Notes: a model not told the origin generated them from the letters alone. A DNA stretch of 64,000 bases from Nocardiopsis sinuspersici (GCA_008638415.1 VWVT01000005.1:186001-250000); one strand, 5' to 3'. Positions 35,492 to 44,874 are shown, numbered from the stretch's first letter. A program made the numbers and translations.

Positions 35492-36625
35492 ATGCGGTGT
35501 CGAGCGCTACCGCACGGGCCCGGACACGGCCCGGCACGGCCGCGCCGCGAGAGGAGGCACACCGTCACCCCCGTCACCCCGACGCGCCTCGTGGCGGCCG
35601 CCACCGTGGTGGCCGTCGTCCCCTGCGTGCTCTACCCCCTGGTCGGTCTCTGGACACTTCTGTGGATCCCGGCCGTGCTGCTCCTGGGAACTCTCCTCCA
35701 GCGCTTCGACGGCGCGTTCACCAGGAACGACGATACCTGGGATGATCCGACCTCAAGCCCGGCCTCCGAGACCTCCGGCACGGCCCCGGAGGTTCCCGGC
35801 GCCGCGCGCGGCACCCGGGTGCGCCCGACCGCGCTGCCCAGCGCCGTCGAGGACTACGACCTGGTGTTCTCCGCCGTCGTGCACTGGCGGTGGGACGGCC
35901 ACGTGGACCTGCGCCTGCGCAACCCGGTCGCTCCCGCCGTCCTCGCGGTCGTCACCCGGGCCTCGGAGCTGGCCCGCGGCGTGACCCCCTCGGAGCACGG
36001 CGTCGCCGAGTGCGAACTGGCCGCCCGGCTCGCGGTGGAGACCGCGGTCACCGGCGCGGGGATCGTGGTGTGGGCGGAGGAGGTGGGCCTGCGCCTGCCC
36101 GAGGAGGACGCCGAGCGGCTGCACCGCGTGGCCGGACTCCGCAAGGACCGCGAACTGCGCGAGGCCGTCCGCGACGCCGAGGAGGAGTCGGAGGAGCTGG
36201 AGGGTCTCACGGTCGGACCGGCGGGGCCGGTCCTGCCTCCGCGCCCGGCCCCTGACGGGGAACTCGACCCGCTGGGCGATCCGCTCGGTGAACCGCCGGG
36301 CTACGGGGAGGACGAGCCCGCCGTGCCTCCCGGTCCGGGCAGCGACGTGGACGTCGAGGGCTACGAGAGCTACTGGTGGCCCGCCGAGGGCGGCGGACAC
36401 GAGTCGGCCGAGCGCGACGTGCAGGTAGCGATCCTGCGGAGCCTGATCGACTCCCTCCCGAGCGGGCCGACCCGCACGGAGTTCGCCCGCGACCAGTTGG
36501 AGCTCCTGGAGCGGGGCGGTTTCTCCGAGGTGGCGCGGCGCATCCGCGAGGAGTACGCGGAGCTGGACGGCGACGACGCGCTGCCGGGCGCCGGTGGTGC
36601 CCAGGCGCCCGAGAGCGGTTCCTGA
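35492..36625 (+). CDS. Membrane-anchored protein of unknown function
   Basis: I give the ATG at 35492 (377 residues), preceded by AAGGAG but at a long 12-base spacing. A better GAGGAGG lies downstream near 35552 but is followed by a GTC codon in the same frame, so the true start is uncertain. A hydrophobic helix pair (about 30-68) is followed by a soluble domain with DYDLVFSAVVHWRW and ECELAARLAVETAV, an acidic Pro/Gly region and a helical C-terminus (DVQVAILRSLIDSLPSGPTRTEFARDQLELLERGGF). I do not recognise the family. It lies between an acyltransferase and a STAND ATPase. Confidence 0.65.
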   Translation: MRCRALPHGPGHGPARPRRERRHTVTPVTPTRLVAAATVVAVVPCVLYPLVGLWTLLWIPAVLLLGTLLQRFDGAFTRNDDTWDDPTSSPASETSGTAPEVPGAARGTRVRPTALPSAVEDYDLVFSAVVHWRWDGHVDLRLRNPVAPAVLAVVTRASELARGVTPSEHGVAECELAARLAVETAVTGAGIVVWAEEVGLRLPEEDAERLHRVAGLRKDRELREAVRDAEEESEELEGLTVGPAGPVLPPRPAPDGELDPLGDPLGEPPGYGEDEPAVPPGPGSDVDVEGYESYWWPAEGGGHESAERDVQVAILRSLIDSLPSGPTRTEFARDQLELLERGGFSEVARRIREEYAELDGDDALPGAGGAQAPESGS

Positions 36626-36808
36626 CCACCGCCGATCCGCTCCCCGGCCGTCACCGGCCGATCGCGGCCGTGCCGGTACTGGGGGCACCGGTGCTCCCGC
36701 CACCGGTCTCGCCCCCCGCCGACGCCGTCCCCGCCCGCACATCCCCGGCGCCAGGCCCCGGCTGGCGCCCGTATCCTCCCGACGCCCGACCGCGGTGGGA
36801 CCCGGACC

Positions 36809-39800
36809 TCAGCCCAGGCGCCCGGTCCGCGGCCCGGCGTCTCCGGCCGGGTCCCCGGGCCGCCGGGCGGAACCGGTGCCGAGGGTCGAGCCGGAACCGT
36901 GCTCGGTGACGCGCAGCATGTCCCGGATCTCCTGGAGCAGTGACGCCGGCACCGCCCCGCGCCGCACACCCTCCTCCGCGAGTTCCTCGGCCTCGTTGAG
37001 CGTCCGCCACGCCTCCAGGAGGTCGCGGCCGGTCATGATCGCGGCCAGCAGCGTCATCGCCCGCAGTTGACCGGAACGGTGCTGGAGGCCCCGGTATCCG
37101 TCGACCGCCACCCTGGCCAGCTCCTCGGCCTCGGACAGCCGGTCGGCCCGTTGCAGCGACTCCGCCGCCATACGGTGCGCGCGGGCGTGCCACCACTTGT
37201 CGCCCAGCTCCCGGAAGCCCTCGGCGGCACGCAGCATCTCCTCCTTGCCCCGCTCCCGGTCCTGGGCCATCCGCGCCTGGCCCAGGACCAGACAGGTGCG
37301 CCACCGTCCCCATGCGTCACCGATCCGCAGGAACGCCTGCTCCGCGTCCCGCAGCCGGGCGATCTGCTCCGCGTCCTGCCAGGTGTCGCGCAGCCGCGCC
37401 CGTCGGCGCAGCGGCCCGCGCGCCGGACCCGTCTCGGCGCAGCGCTCGGCGTACCCCTGTTCTCCGTCGACGAACAGGTCGGCGACCTTGTCCCGCTGCT
37501 TCCTCGGCCACTCCGGGTCCCGCGCGGTCAGGCGGCGCCGGTCGCGCTCACGCGCGGGGCTGAACAGCAGTTCGCACTCCCAGGCCTCCCGGTTGAGCCT
37601 CTTGGCCGGCAGCTGGCCCAGTGAGCGCAGGTAGCGGGCGTGGTACCAGTCCCCGCCCGGCGACCGGGAGAGCCGCTCCCGCTCGTCGTCCAGCACGAAC
37701 CAGGCGTTGAGCGTGAACCCGCGCAGCCGCAGCACCTCGCCCTTCTGCAGCCGGACCCTGGTCCACTGCTCGGGGGAGTCCTGTGAGCCCACGAGCAGCT
37801 GCTGCGCACGGATGAGCAGCTCGTAGGCCCGTTTCCGGTGTCCCTGGAAGCGGTCGACCTCGGCCAGGTTGCACAGTGCCCGCACCTGCCACCAGCGGTC
37901 GCCGTGGTCGGAGAAGATCCGCACGGCCTCCTCGATCTCGGCCCGGCCGTCGTCCAGGTCGCCGCGACGGTACAGGTTCACCCCGATCGCCTTGTGCGCC
38001 CGCGCCCTCCACCGCGGGTCCGCCGACTCCAACTGCTCCAGGACGTACAGCGCGGTCAGGGCGCGCTCGTGGCCCGTGTCGTGGTCGCCGTGGCCGCTGG
38101 CCACCTCGGCCCGGTCCAGCAGGGCGATCCCGTAGGCGAGCGGCTCACCCATCTCCAGGGCCAGCGCGGTCGCCTGCTGGGTGGCCTCCCTCATCGCGTC
38201 CCACCGCGTGCGCCCGGTCCGGCACAGCACGGAGAAGGCCCGGCGCAGCCGCCACCCGTACCCGATGGTGCGCATCCTGAGCCGCTCCTGCCCGGCGGTC
38301 CACCCGAGCCGCCGGTCGTCCCCGGTGGTCCGGCGCGGCCGCGTCCACTGGAAGCAGACCTCGAAGCCCCGCCGTTCGGACTCCAGCCACGCCATGGGAT
38401 CGGTCGGCCCCCGCGACGCGGCCGGATCCGGACCCTCCCATCCCGGCTCTCCCGTGCGTGGCCCCTCCGAGCCCGGCTCCTCCGGGGCAGTGCCGTCCCG
38501 GCCGGGAAGGGGGGAGCCGAAACTCCACTCGTGCGGCGCGGCCCGGCGCGCGGCCGCCTCCGCGATCCGGTCGAAGGCGCGCAGCAGCCGCTCCACCGCG
38601 AGCCCGAGCTCCTCCCGCGACCAGTCGGGCCGCTCCTCCTCCGGGACGCCGAGCACGCGGGGCCCCGCCGTCAGCAGGGTGTTCCGGACGTGGTCGTGCA
38701 ACTGGAAACGGTCGAACCCTCCCGCCTCGTACAGGTACGTCACCAGGTACCGGTGGCTCATCCGCAGCAGCAGCGGCTTGGCCTCGTCCTCGGAGATGCC
38801 CAGCAGGGCGGCGGCCGACCACGCGGCGAAGGTCGCCAGTCCGGCACCGGCCAGACGGCTCAGCAGCAGCCGCTCCCGCGGCTCGCACTGCTGCAGGCTG
38901 AACGCGAGCGACTGGGCGATGGCCTGCGGGCCCGGAACGGTCAGCCGCAGGGCGGGATCGTTCATGTGGCGCATCAGGTCGGCGGCGCCCGGTCCCCGTT
39001 CCTGGGTGATCTGTGTGCTCACCAGGCAGAGCGCCAGGGGGAACCCGTGGCAGGCGGAGACGAGGCCGGGCAGCGCGGCGCGGTCGGCCTCCGACAGGGG
39101 CCGGGGCGAGCCGCTCACCAGCCTGTCCAGCAGCTCCAGGCCCTCTTCAGGCGGCAGGGGGTCCAGGTGGCGGCGCAGCATGGGCCGTTGCGCGTCGGGG
39201 AAGTCGTTGCGGCTGGTGACCAGGACCGCGCACCCCCGTCCGCCGGGCAGCAGCGGCTCCACCTGGGCGTAGTCCTTGGCGTTGTCGAGGACGACGAGCA
39301 GCCTGCGCTCCTCGGTCGCGGTCCTCCACAGCCCGGCCAGCTCGTCCAGGGAGGCGCCGTCCGGAGGGCGCCCCCCGACCTCGGTGATCATCTGGGCGAG
39401 GACGTCCTCGGGCCTTCGGGGCTCGCGGCGCACCGGGGCGGTCGGACCGGTCCCGTCGGAGCCGTGCCCGGAGGAGGGGCGCGCCTCGGGGGAGGACTCG
39501 GGTGCGGCGCCGCCGTAGAGCTCGAACTCCAGCTTGCCGTCGGGGAAGCGGTCGGCCACCTTGTCGACGACCTGGGCGACGAGCTGGCTCTTGCCGGTGC
39601 CGCCCTCGCCGGTGAGCGCGACGGCCAGCGGTCCGCGGGCCTTGCGGCGACCGGTCAGCCATACCGGTCGGCTGACCAGGCGGCGCGCACCCCTGCGCGG
39701 AAAACGGGCGAACTCGCCCAGTAGCTCCGCCATGAGGCCGGCGTGGCCGGTGAAGTGGTCGATGGGCGGGGGCAGCCGCCGGCGCAGCGCGGGAGCCTCC

Positions 39801-40048
39801 GCCTGCGAGGAGGAGTGGTCGGGGTTCTCCAGCAGCCATCCCGCGACGGCGACCAGCCCGCCGCCGAGCGCGCTGATCGCCAAGACGGGCAGGCCCTCGT
39901 TGCCCGGGAGCAGGTCGGGGAGTCCCTGGAGCACCGCACCCGCGCCCAGGACCACCAGGCCGACGGCGATTCCGATTCGGCGCGGGCGCCACCTGCGGGG
40001 GGCCGCGCCCTCGGTCCGGGAGACCTCGCCTGCGCCGTCCACACTCAT
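36809..40048 (-). CDS. Membrane-tethered NB-ARC/TPR STAND ATPase
   Basis: This 1079-residue protein starts at an ATG after GGAAGGG. Two N-terminal membrane helices (about 24-40 and 53-72) are followed by the NB-ARC/AAA-type NTPase: P-loop GEGGTGKSQLV (147-157), Walker B RRLLVVLDNA (about 250), then CAVLVTSRN (sensor) and GFPLALCLVST. A winged-helix-like region (about 390-480) follows, then a long helical repeat C-terminus with TPR-like units (ALCNLAEVDRFQGHRKRAYELL, AHRMAAESLQRADRLSEAEELA). STAND proteins are signal-operated switches used in regulation, antibiotic clusters or defence. No effector domain is fused, so the partner is unknown. It is 183 bp from the convergent unknown gene at 35492. 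Confidence 0.88.
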   Translation of the reverse strand: MSVDGAGEVSRTEGAAPRRWRPRRIGIAVGLVVLGAGAVLQGLPDLLPGNEGLPVLAISALGGGLVAVAGWLLENPDHSSSQAEAPALRRRLPPPIDHFTGHAGLMAELLGEFARFPRRGARRLVSRPVWLTGRRKARGPLAVALTGEGGTGKSQLVAQVVDKVADRFPDGKLEFELYGGAAPESSPEARPSSGHGSDGTGPTAPVRREPRRPEDVLAQMITEVGGRPPDGASLDELAGLWRTATEERRLLVVLDNAKDYAQVEPLLPGGRGCAVLVTSRNDFPDAQRPMLRRHLDPLPPEEGLELLDRLVSGSPRPLSEADRAALPGLVSACHGFPLALCLVSTQITQERGPGAADLMRHMNDPALRLTVPGPQAIAQSLAFSLQQCEPRERLLLSRLAGAGLATFAAWSAAALLGISEDEAKPLLLRMSHRYLVTYLYEAGGFDRFQLHDHVRNTLLTAGPRVLGVPEEERPDWSREELGLAVERLLRAFDRIAEAAARRAAPHEWSFGSPLPGRDGTAPEEPGSEGPRTGEPGWEGPDPAASRGPTDPMAWLESERRGFEVCFQWTRPRRTTGDDRRLGWTAGQERLRMRTIGYGWRLRRAFSVLCRTGRTRWDAMREATQQATALALEMGEPLAYGIALLDRAEVASGHGDHDTGHERALTALYVLEQLESADPRWRARAHKAIGVNLYRRGDLDDGRAEIEEAVRIFSDHGDRWWQVRALCNLAEVDRFQGHRKRAYELLIRAQQLLVGSQDSPEQWTRVRLQKGEVLRLRGFTLNAWFVLDDERERLSRSPGGDWYHARYLRSLGQLPAKRLNREAWECELLFSPARERDRRRLTARDPEWPRKQRDKVADLFVDGEQGYAERCAETGPARGPLRRRARLRDTWQDAEQIARLRDAEQAFLRIGDAWGRWRTCLVLGQARMAQDRERGKEEMLRAAEGFRELGDKWWHARAHRMAAESLQRADRLSEAEELARVAVDGYRGLQHRSGQLRAMTLLAAIMTGRDLLEAWRTLNEAEELAEEGVRRGAVPASLLQEIRDMLRVTEHGSGSTLGTGSARRPGDPAGDAGPRTGRLG

Positions 40049-40358
40049 TCCGACCCTTCCAGGAGACGCCGAATGTCCACGTATGTCGGGCTTGTGCGTT
40101 CGTTGCCCGGCAGGGAACCGATCCTCGTCCCGTCGGGAGCCTGGTGTCCAGACGGACAGGTGTCTTCCCCCGCGCGTTCACCCACCCGTGGCCGCCCGGA
40201 CATCCGGCGTGCACCAGGCGCCGCGCGCCCCCGGGAAACGAAGGGCGGGGGACGGCCCCGTCGGCTCGGTGGCCGCCCGTTCACGGAGTCCGGCCGCCAG
40301 CGGTTTTCGAGGGGGACAGGGGGACGGTTCTGTCGTATGCGGTGGGAACACTGGACGC

Positions 40359-40983
40359 GTGAAGAGCGATGACGACGCGGTGTTCGAGGCCGTACGCGCA
40401 CGAGTGCTCGCCGGTGAGTACCTGGACCACCGGCTCGGCCCGCCGATCGACGCCGGCGGTGACGTGACCCGGCATCGCGTCGACCAGGAACAGTGGCGGA
40501 CGGTCTGCTTCAGGGGCACCCCGGAGTACGACACCGCCCTCGCCTCGGGGCGGCTCGACCCGCTGCCGCCGCTCACGCCCGCGCCGGAGGACGCGGTACG
40601 CGAGTGCGAGGAGCTCCTCGGCCGCCCCATGTCACCGCTGCTACGGCGCTGCTACCTCGAACTCGGCGACGGGGGCTTCGGCCCCGGCTACGGCCTGCTG
40701 CCGCTGCGGAAGCAGGAGAACGGCGCCTCCGTCATCGGCGCCCTCGAACAACAGGCGGAGTGGCCCGGGAGCTGCAGTCGATGGCGGAGTCGCTCCTGTC
40801 GCTGTGCGACTGGGGTGCGGCATAGAGTTGCTGGTCGACTGCGGCGACCCGCCCGGTGGGATGTGGGCCATCGACCCCAACACGATGACCGAGGACGATC
40901 CGGGCACCATGCTGCTCCCCCGGGAGCTCACCTTCACCGAGTGGATGCGCCGGTGGACCGACGGCACGCTCCGGCGACCGTGA
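40359..40983 (+). pseudogene. SMI1/KNR4-family immunity-like gene with two frameshifts
   Basis: Three successive frames together make one SMI1/KNR4 protein. The first frame from the GTG at 40359 gives KSDDDAVFEAVRARVLAG and ECEELLGRPMSPLLRRCYLELGDGGFGPGYGLLPL. The second, after a one-base loss near 40761, gives ELQSMAESLLSLCDWG. The third, after another one-base loss near 40813, gives CGIELLVDCGDPPGGMWAIDPN and ends at 40983. The join at LCDWG/CG matches the conserved WGCG motif of the family. SMI1 proteins often act as immunity proteins against polymorphic toxins. It is either a dead remnant or the result of two sequencing errors. Confidence 0.75.
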
Positions 40984-41168
40984 ACCGTCCGGCCTCACCA
41001 GGGTTCGGCCCGCCGAGCGGCTGAACATCAGCCAGAACAGGGTGTCGAGTGTCGAGCGCGGTGGCATCGGCGGTCAGCGCCGTCGGCCGCCTGGCCCCGG
41101 CGCTGCCGGACACGCCTTCACCGTGGGCGCGGATCACCGCCCACCCCTCCGGGCCGGGCGTGCTGGTC

Positions 41169-41618
41169 CTACACGGCCGCGGTGAGGCGCTGGTCCTGGA
41201 CGTCGAACACCGCGTCGCAGGCATCGCGCACGTTGTCGTTGTGGGTGGCGACCACCACCGCGCACCCCTCGCGGGCCATCTCCCTCAGGGTGTCGATGAC
41301 CATGCGCCCGTTTTCGACGGGCTTGGCCCGGGGCGCGTCGAAGACCAGGTGGTAACCCTTGGGGCCCACGGCACCGAACTCGTCGATGGGATGGGTCTCG
41401 ATGGGGAAGCTGCGGCTGAAGGAGGGGTAGCCCTCCTCAAACCAGTCCGCGTAGCGGGAGTGGGATTCGGGACCGGAGACTGCCAGGTACATGTGGGTCC
41501 ACGACGAGGGCTCCGCGACGTCGAGGATGACATAGCCGATGACGGCGCCGTGGCGGCAGCACGCGTGCCGCTGTTCCACGGGGGGGTTCTGGGTGGGGGA
41601 CACCGCAAGCTCGGTCAC
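41169..41618 (-). CDS. Chimeric protein: unknown N-terminus joined to an ABC-ATPase tail; probable remnant
   Basis: From a GTG at 41618 the product is 149 residues; no good ribosome site is visible. The last 50 residues read as the C-terminal end of a LolD/MacB-type ABC ATPase: GRMVIDTLREMAREGCAVVVATHNDNVRDACDAVFDV. The His of the switch is kept, but the Walker B DEPT is replaced by DAPR. There is no P-loop or signature motif, so it cannot be an active ATPase. The preceding 95 residues, including a YADWFEEGYPSFSRSF motif, match no family I know. It lies in a short tract with two other broken genes, so recombination debris is the likely explanation. Confidence 0.45.
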   Translation of the reverse strand: MTELAVSPTQNPPVEQRHACCRHGAVIGYVILDVAEPSSWTHMYLAVSGPESHSRYADWFEEGYPSFSRSFPIETHPIDEFGAVGPKGYHLVFDAPRAKPVENGRMVIDTLREMAREGCAVVVATHNDNVRDACDAVFDVQDQRLTAAV

Positions 41619-41858
41619 GTGAGGCGACCGGCTGGCAAGGAAGCTAACAGTGACCGGGCGGACACGACAAACCTCTCCTGCCTGGGGATACGACTGATCT
41701 CCGAAGGGGATCGCCGCTCCACCTGGATGTTCGTTCCGAAGCCGGGGGAGGGGCCACATCCGGCCACACCCGGACAGAACCGGCGGAGAAGCCCTGGTGA
41801 CAGAGGTGGGCCGATGCCCGGCAGGACATTGTCAGTGGCCGTGGGGGACACTGGCCGC

Positions 41859-42441
41859 ATGAGCGGCTCCTCCTCCACCGAAACCGACGCGTCCCCTGCT
41901 CCTCCCACCTGGGTGGGTTCGTTCGGCGGCCCGCTGCTGGTGGTTCCCTCCTCCGCGCTGGCCGCATGGGGTGGCTGCACGGAGGAGGGGATGGTCGTCG
42001 GGGACTCGGACACCCCCCGACGACTACGACCGGGCCTGCGCGGTGGGCCTGGCGGGGATGGTCCCCGTGGGAGGGAGCGGCGCGCAGGCGCTGGTCCTGG
42101 GGGACCTGCCTTCCACGAGTTGCTACCTGCCCGAGCACCGGGTCTTCCTGCGCTGGCTCGCCGCCGACTCCGAGGCCCCTCTGAGGGCCGCGGTCGAGGT
42201 GGTCCTGGCGGACCCGGCCACGGAGTGGGAGGAGTGCGGGGTCTGGGTGACGGACGGTTCCGCCGTGCTCATGGACTCCGCCGTGCCGGCAGTCGAACTG
42301 GACGTCGAGTACCCCGGCGGCGGGATGCCCGAACAGGCGCCCGTTCCGCTGCCTTCCGGCCGGTGGAGGGTCGGTGCCGTCCAGGCCTGGGCGGACGAGC
42401 ACACCCGGGTCGGTCTGGTGCGGCTCCTACCCGCCGACTGA
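41859..42441 (+). pseudogene. Imm21-type immunity gene with a frameshift in a C6 run
   Basis: Frame one from the ATG at 41859 gives TWVGSFGGPLLVVPSSALAAWGG and TEEGMVVGDSDTP. After the run of six C at 42013-42018 the frame changes, and the following sequence DDYDRACAVGLAGMVPVGG continues the same protein to 42441, with LVLGDLPSTSCYLPEHRVFLRW. This order matches the Immunity protein 21 family. One C fewer would restore the frame. It could be a sequencing error, a dead gene or phase variation. No toxin partner is next to it. Confidence 0.75.
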
Positions 42442-42570
42442 CACCTGCGGTCGGCCTGAGCGGCCGGTGCCCGAGCGGCCGGTGCTCAGTGAAGTGGCCC
42501 CCGGATCGGGTCCCTTCCCGCCCTGTGCGGGGGCAGGAATGCCGCCGCGCGGGCACGTGTTGCCGCGGGC

Positions 42571-43518
42571 ATGCGAGTTATCGGAGTAGACGAGTTCGGA
42601 GGCCCCGAGGCTCTGCGGGGCTTCGACGTTCCGGAGCGCCACGCGGGCCCCGGCGAGGTGCGGATCCGCGTGCGCGCGGCGGCGGTCAACCCGACCGACA
42701 CCCTGGTCCGCAACGGCGGGCGTGCTGACGCACAGCGCGAGTTCCCGCCGCCCTACGTGCCGGGTATGGACGCCGCCGGGGTGCTCGACGAGGTCGGCCC
42801 CGAGGTGTCCGGGGACCTGGCCGTCGGCGACCCCGTGATGGCGATCGTCGCGCCGAAGGCCTCGCACGGCGCCTACGGCGAGAGCCTGGTGCTGCCCGCC
42901 GACTCGGTGGTCCGGGCCCCGGCCGGCGTCTCGACCGCCGCCGCTTCCACCCTGCCGATGAACGGCCTGACGGCGCGGCGCGCGTTGGACATGTTGAACC
43001 TGGAGGCGGGACGGACCCTCGCGGTCACCGGCGCGGCCGGTGTGCTCGGCGGGTACGTGATCCAGCTGGCCAAGGCCGAGGGGCTGCGGGTCGTGGCCGA
43101 CGCCGCTCCCAAGGACGAGGTGCTGGTCAAGGAACTGGGAGCCGACGTCGTGGTGGCCCGCGGGGACGACGTCGCCCAGCGCGTCCGCGAGGTGGTCCCC
43201 GGCGGGGCCGACGCCCTCGTCGACGCCGCGGTGCAGGACGAGCTGGTCCTGGACGCCGTACGCGACGGTGGAGGAATCGCGACCGTCCGCGGCTACACCG
43301 GAACCGATCGGGCGCGTGAGCGGGGCGCCTCCTTCCATCCGGTCATGGTCGTGGACTACCTGAGGGAGCGGGACGAACTCGACCGGCTGCGCCGGCAGGT
43401 GGAGGAGGGGGTCCTGACCCCGCGTGTGGCGCGGACCCTGCCCGCCGAACAGGCCGCCGAGGCCCATCGCCTGCTGGAAGCGGGCGGAGTACGCGGACGC
43501 CTCGTGCTGGAGTTCTGA
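42571..43518 (+). CDS. NADPH:quinone reductase-like zinc-independent alcohol dehydrogenase family protein
   Basis: This 315-residue member of the medium-chain reductase superfamily starts at an ATG with a weak ribosome site. The N-terminal GroES-like domain has MRVIGVDEFGGPEAL, RAAAVNPTDTLVRNGG and VPGMDAAGVLDEVGPEV. The Rossmann domain has AVTGAAGVLGGYVIQLA, close to the AxxGxxG NADP loop. Zinc-binding Cys are absent, as in quinone oxidoreductase types. The substrate is unknown; reduction of quinones or enones is typical. It is monocistronic and followed by a hairpin. Confidence 0.9.
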   Translation: MRVIGVDEFGGPEALRGFDVPERHAGPGEVRIRVRAAAVNPTDTLVRNGGRADAQREFPPPYVPGMDAAGVLDEVGPEVSGDLAVGDPVMAIVAPKASHGAYGESLVLPADSVVRAPAGVSTAAASTLPMNGLTARRALDMLNLEAGRTLAVTGAAGVLGGYVIQLAKAEGLRVVADAAPKDEVLVKELGADVVVARGDDVAQRVREVVPGGADALVDAAVQDELVLDAVRDGGGIATVRGYTGTDRARERGASFHPVMVVDYLRERDELDRLRRQVEEGVLTPRVARTLPAEQAAEAHRLLEAGGVRGRLVLEF

Positions 43519-43582
43519 GCCTTCTCATGAACGGGCGGGGGCCGTGTGCTCCCGCCCCGGTCTGACGGCACCCACGTAGGAC

Positions 43583-43619
43583 CGCGGCCCTCTCCGGGCG
43601 GGTTCCGGGGAGGGCCGCG
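43583..43619 (+). terminator. Hairpin after the quinone reductase-like gene
   Basis: CGCGGCCCTCTCC and GGGGAGGGCCGCG form a 13-bp stem with one mismatch and an 11-base loop, 64 bp after the stop. Confidence 0.55.
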
Positions 43620-43686
43620 CGAGCGTGGCAGCCCCGACGCGGGCGCCGTATCCGCCTTGTCGTGGGCGGTCCGTACATTCCTCGGT

Positions 43687-44082
43687 ATGAGCTCAGGACT
43701 GATGGCCTACAGCGTCGACCTCGACCGCATCTCCCGCGCCGATCCGGCCCTCTACCGGAGCCAGTGCGAACGCCACGGGCGCTTCCTTCCCAACGCCCCC
43801 TTCTACCCGGTGAAGTTCTGGTGGTTCGCCGAGGTGGACAAGGCGCTGACGGAACTGGGCGTGGACGCGGTGCGCATGGACGACCTGTGGATGGGCGACG
43901 AGGACGGCGAGGAGTGGAGCAGGGAGGGCGTTCGCCGGGCGGCCGAGCAGGCGCGCTCCGTGACCCCTGAACAGGTGGAGGCCCTGGAGGACCATTCCAT
44001 GCGCGAGTCGGTGCACACGGTCCTGCAGTGGATCCGGGTGGCGGCCGAGCAGGGCCACGGAATCGTCGGCTTCTACCACTGA
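43687..44082 (+). CDS. Small soluble protein of unknown function
   Basis: The product is 131 residues from the ATG at 43687 (weak ribosome site). It begins MSSGLMAYSVDLDRISRADP and has an aromatic motif FYPVKFWWFAEVDKAL and a helical, acidic C-terminal half (EQVEALEDHSMRESVHTVLQWIRVAAEQG). There is no signal or membrane helix. It resembles single-domain Streptomyces proteins of the kind found near toxin-immunity loci, but I cannot name a family with confidence. Codon bias matches real genes of the window. Confidence 0.6.
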   Translation: MSSGLMAYSVDLDRISRADPALYRSQCERHGRFLPNAPFYPVKFWWFAEVDKALTELGVDAVRMDDLWMGDEDGEEWSREGVRRAAEQARSVTPEQVEALEDHSMRESVHTVLQWIRVAAEQGHGIVGFYH

Positions 44083-44478
44083 CCGCCAAAGCCCCGGTGC
44101 CGTCCCCGCCCGCGTGGAGGAGAAGCCTCGGGTGGGGGCACCGCCGACAGATACGTCGCGCGGCCCTGATGGCCGGTGATCGTAGTCGGCGAGGAGTGAT
44201 GAACCGTCATGGGTTCAGGCCGATCCGCACCGGTCGCCGCCCTTCTTGGCCCGGTCCCCGCAGCCGGGACCACGGGCGTCGGTGGGGGAGTGCGGAGAGG
44301 AACTGCGAGCCGCGGGTGAGAGCCTGAGGCTCACCGGCACCTCGCCACCCCAGCGAGGGACCTGTGGTCCTCGCGGGGACGGGCGGTGCGATCGGGAGAG
44401 TCCCCACCGACGCCACGTCCCCGAGGGCACCGGCGGTCTCGCCCCGGTGATCGGCGGGACCTCGATGCCTGTGGATGA
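44083..44478. other. Convergent intergenic region
   Basis: Nearly 400 bases between the small soluble gene and the membrane-protein gene. No gene with a ribosome site and normal codon bias was found, and no strong hairpin. Confidence 0.35.
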
Positions 44479-44874
44479 TCAGCCAACGCCCGTGAACAGC
44501 ATGATGTTCGCCGCCACATAGATCACGGTCGCCATTCCCAGGCCGAGGAGCATCACCCAGACCGCGGGCTGTTTTCTGACCAGGCGCACTATCGCCCAGA
44601 CAGTGGCGATCAGCCAGACCACCCATGGCGAGAAGATCATCAGTGGGATGGCCATGTCGACGGCGCCGCCGCAGTCGCTTCCACAACTCGCGGTCGCCAT
44701 GACCGAGAAAACGCCCCAGAAACTCGTCCCAACGCATACCGGTGGCGCAAGGCAGACAAGGACGATCGTGATCGCCTTGTCCGCGGGCGACCCCTGCCGG
44801 TGCTGTGGCGCAGCGCCCAATCGGCCGGGCTGGGGAGTGTTCGAGGGGATCCCAAAGGGGGGCGATTGGGGCAT
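44479..44874 (-). CDS. Small multi-pass membrane protein of unknown function
   Basis: I choose the ATG at 44874 (131 residues); an ATG three codons upstream is also possible. A 35-residue Pro/Gln-rich cytoplasmic start is followed by hydrophobic segments around 37-60 (ITIVLVCLAPPVCVG), 73-98 and 106-128, so three or four helices, with a CGSDCGG loop between the first two. Third-position GC is lower than in its neighbours. No family is recognised. Confidence 0.55.
   Translation of the reverse strand: MPQSPPFGIPSNTPQPGRLGAAPQHRQGSPADKAITIVLVCLAPPVCVGTSFWGVFSVMATASCGSDCGGAVDMAIPLMIFSPWVVWLIATVWAIVRLVRKQPAVWVMLLGLGMATVIYVAANIMLFTGVG

Noticed and set aside
37838..39724. Long plus-strand frame opposite the STAND ATPase
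   Set aside because: It is antisense shadow. The minus strand has intact NB-ARC and TPR motifs.
22115..42500. Prophage or integrated element
   Set aside because: There is no integrase, terminase, capsid gene, attachment repeats or tRNA-end duplication, so an island is possible but a phage is not supported.
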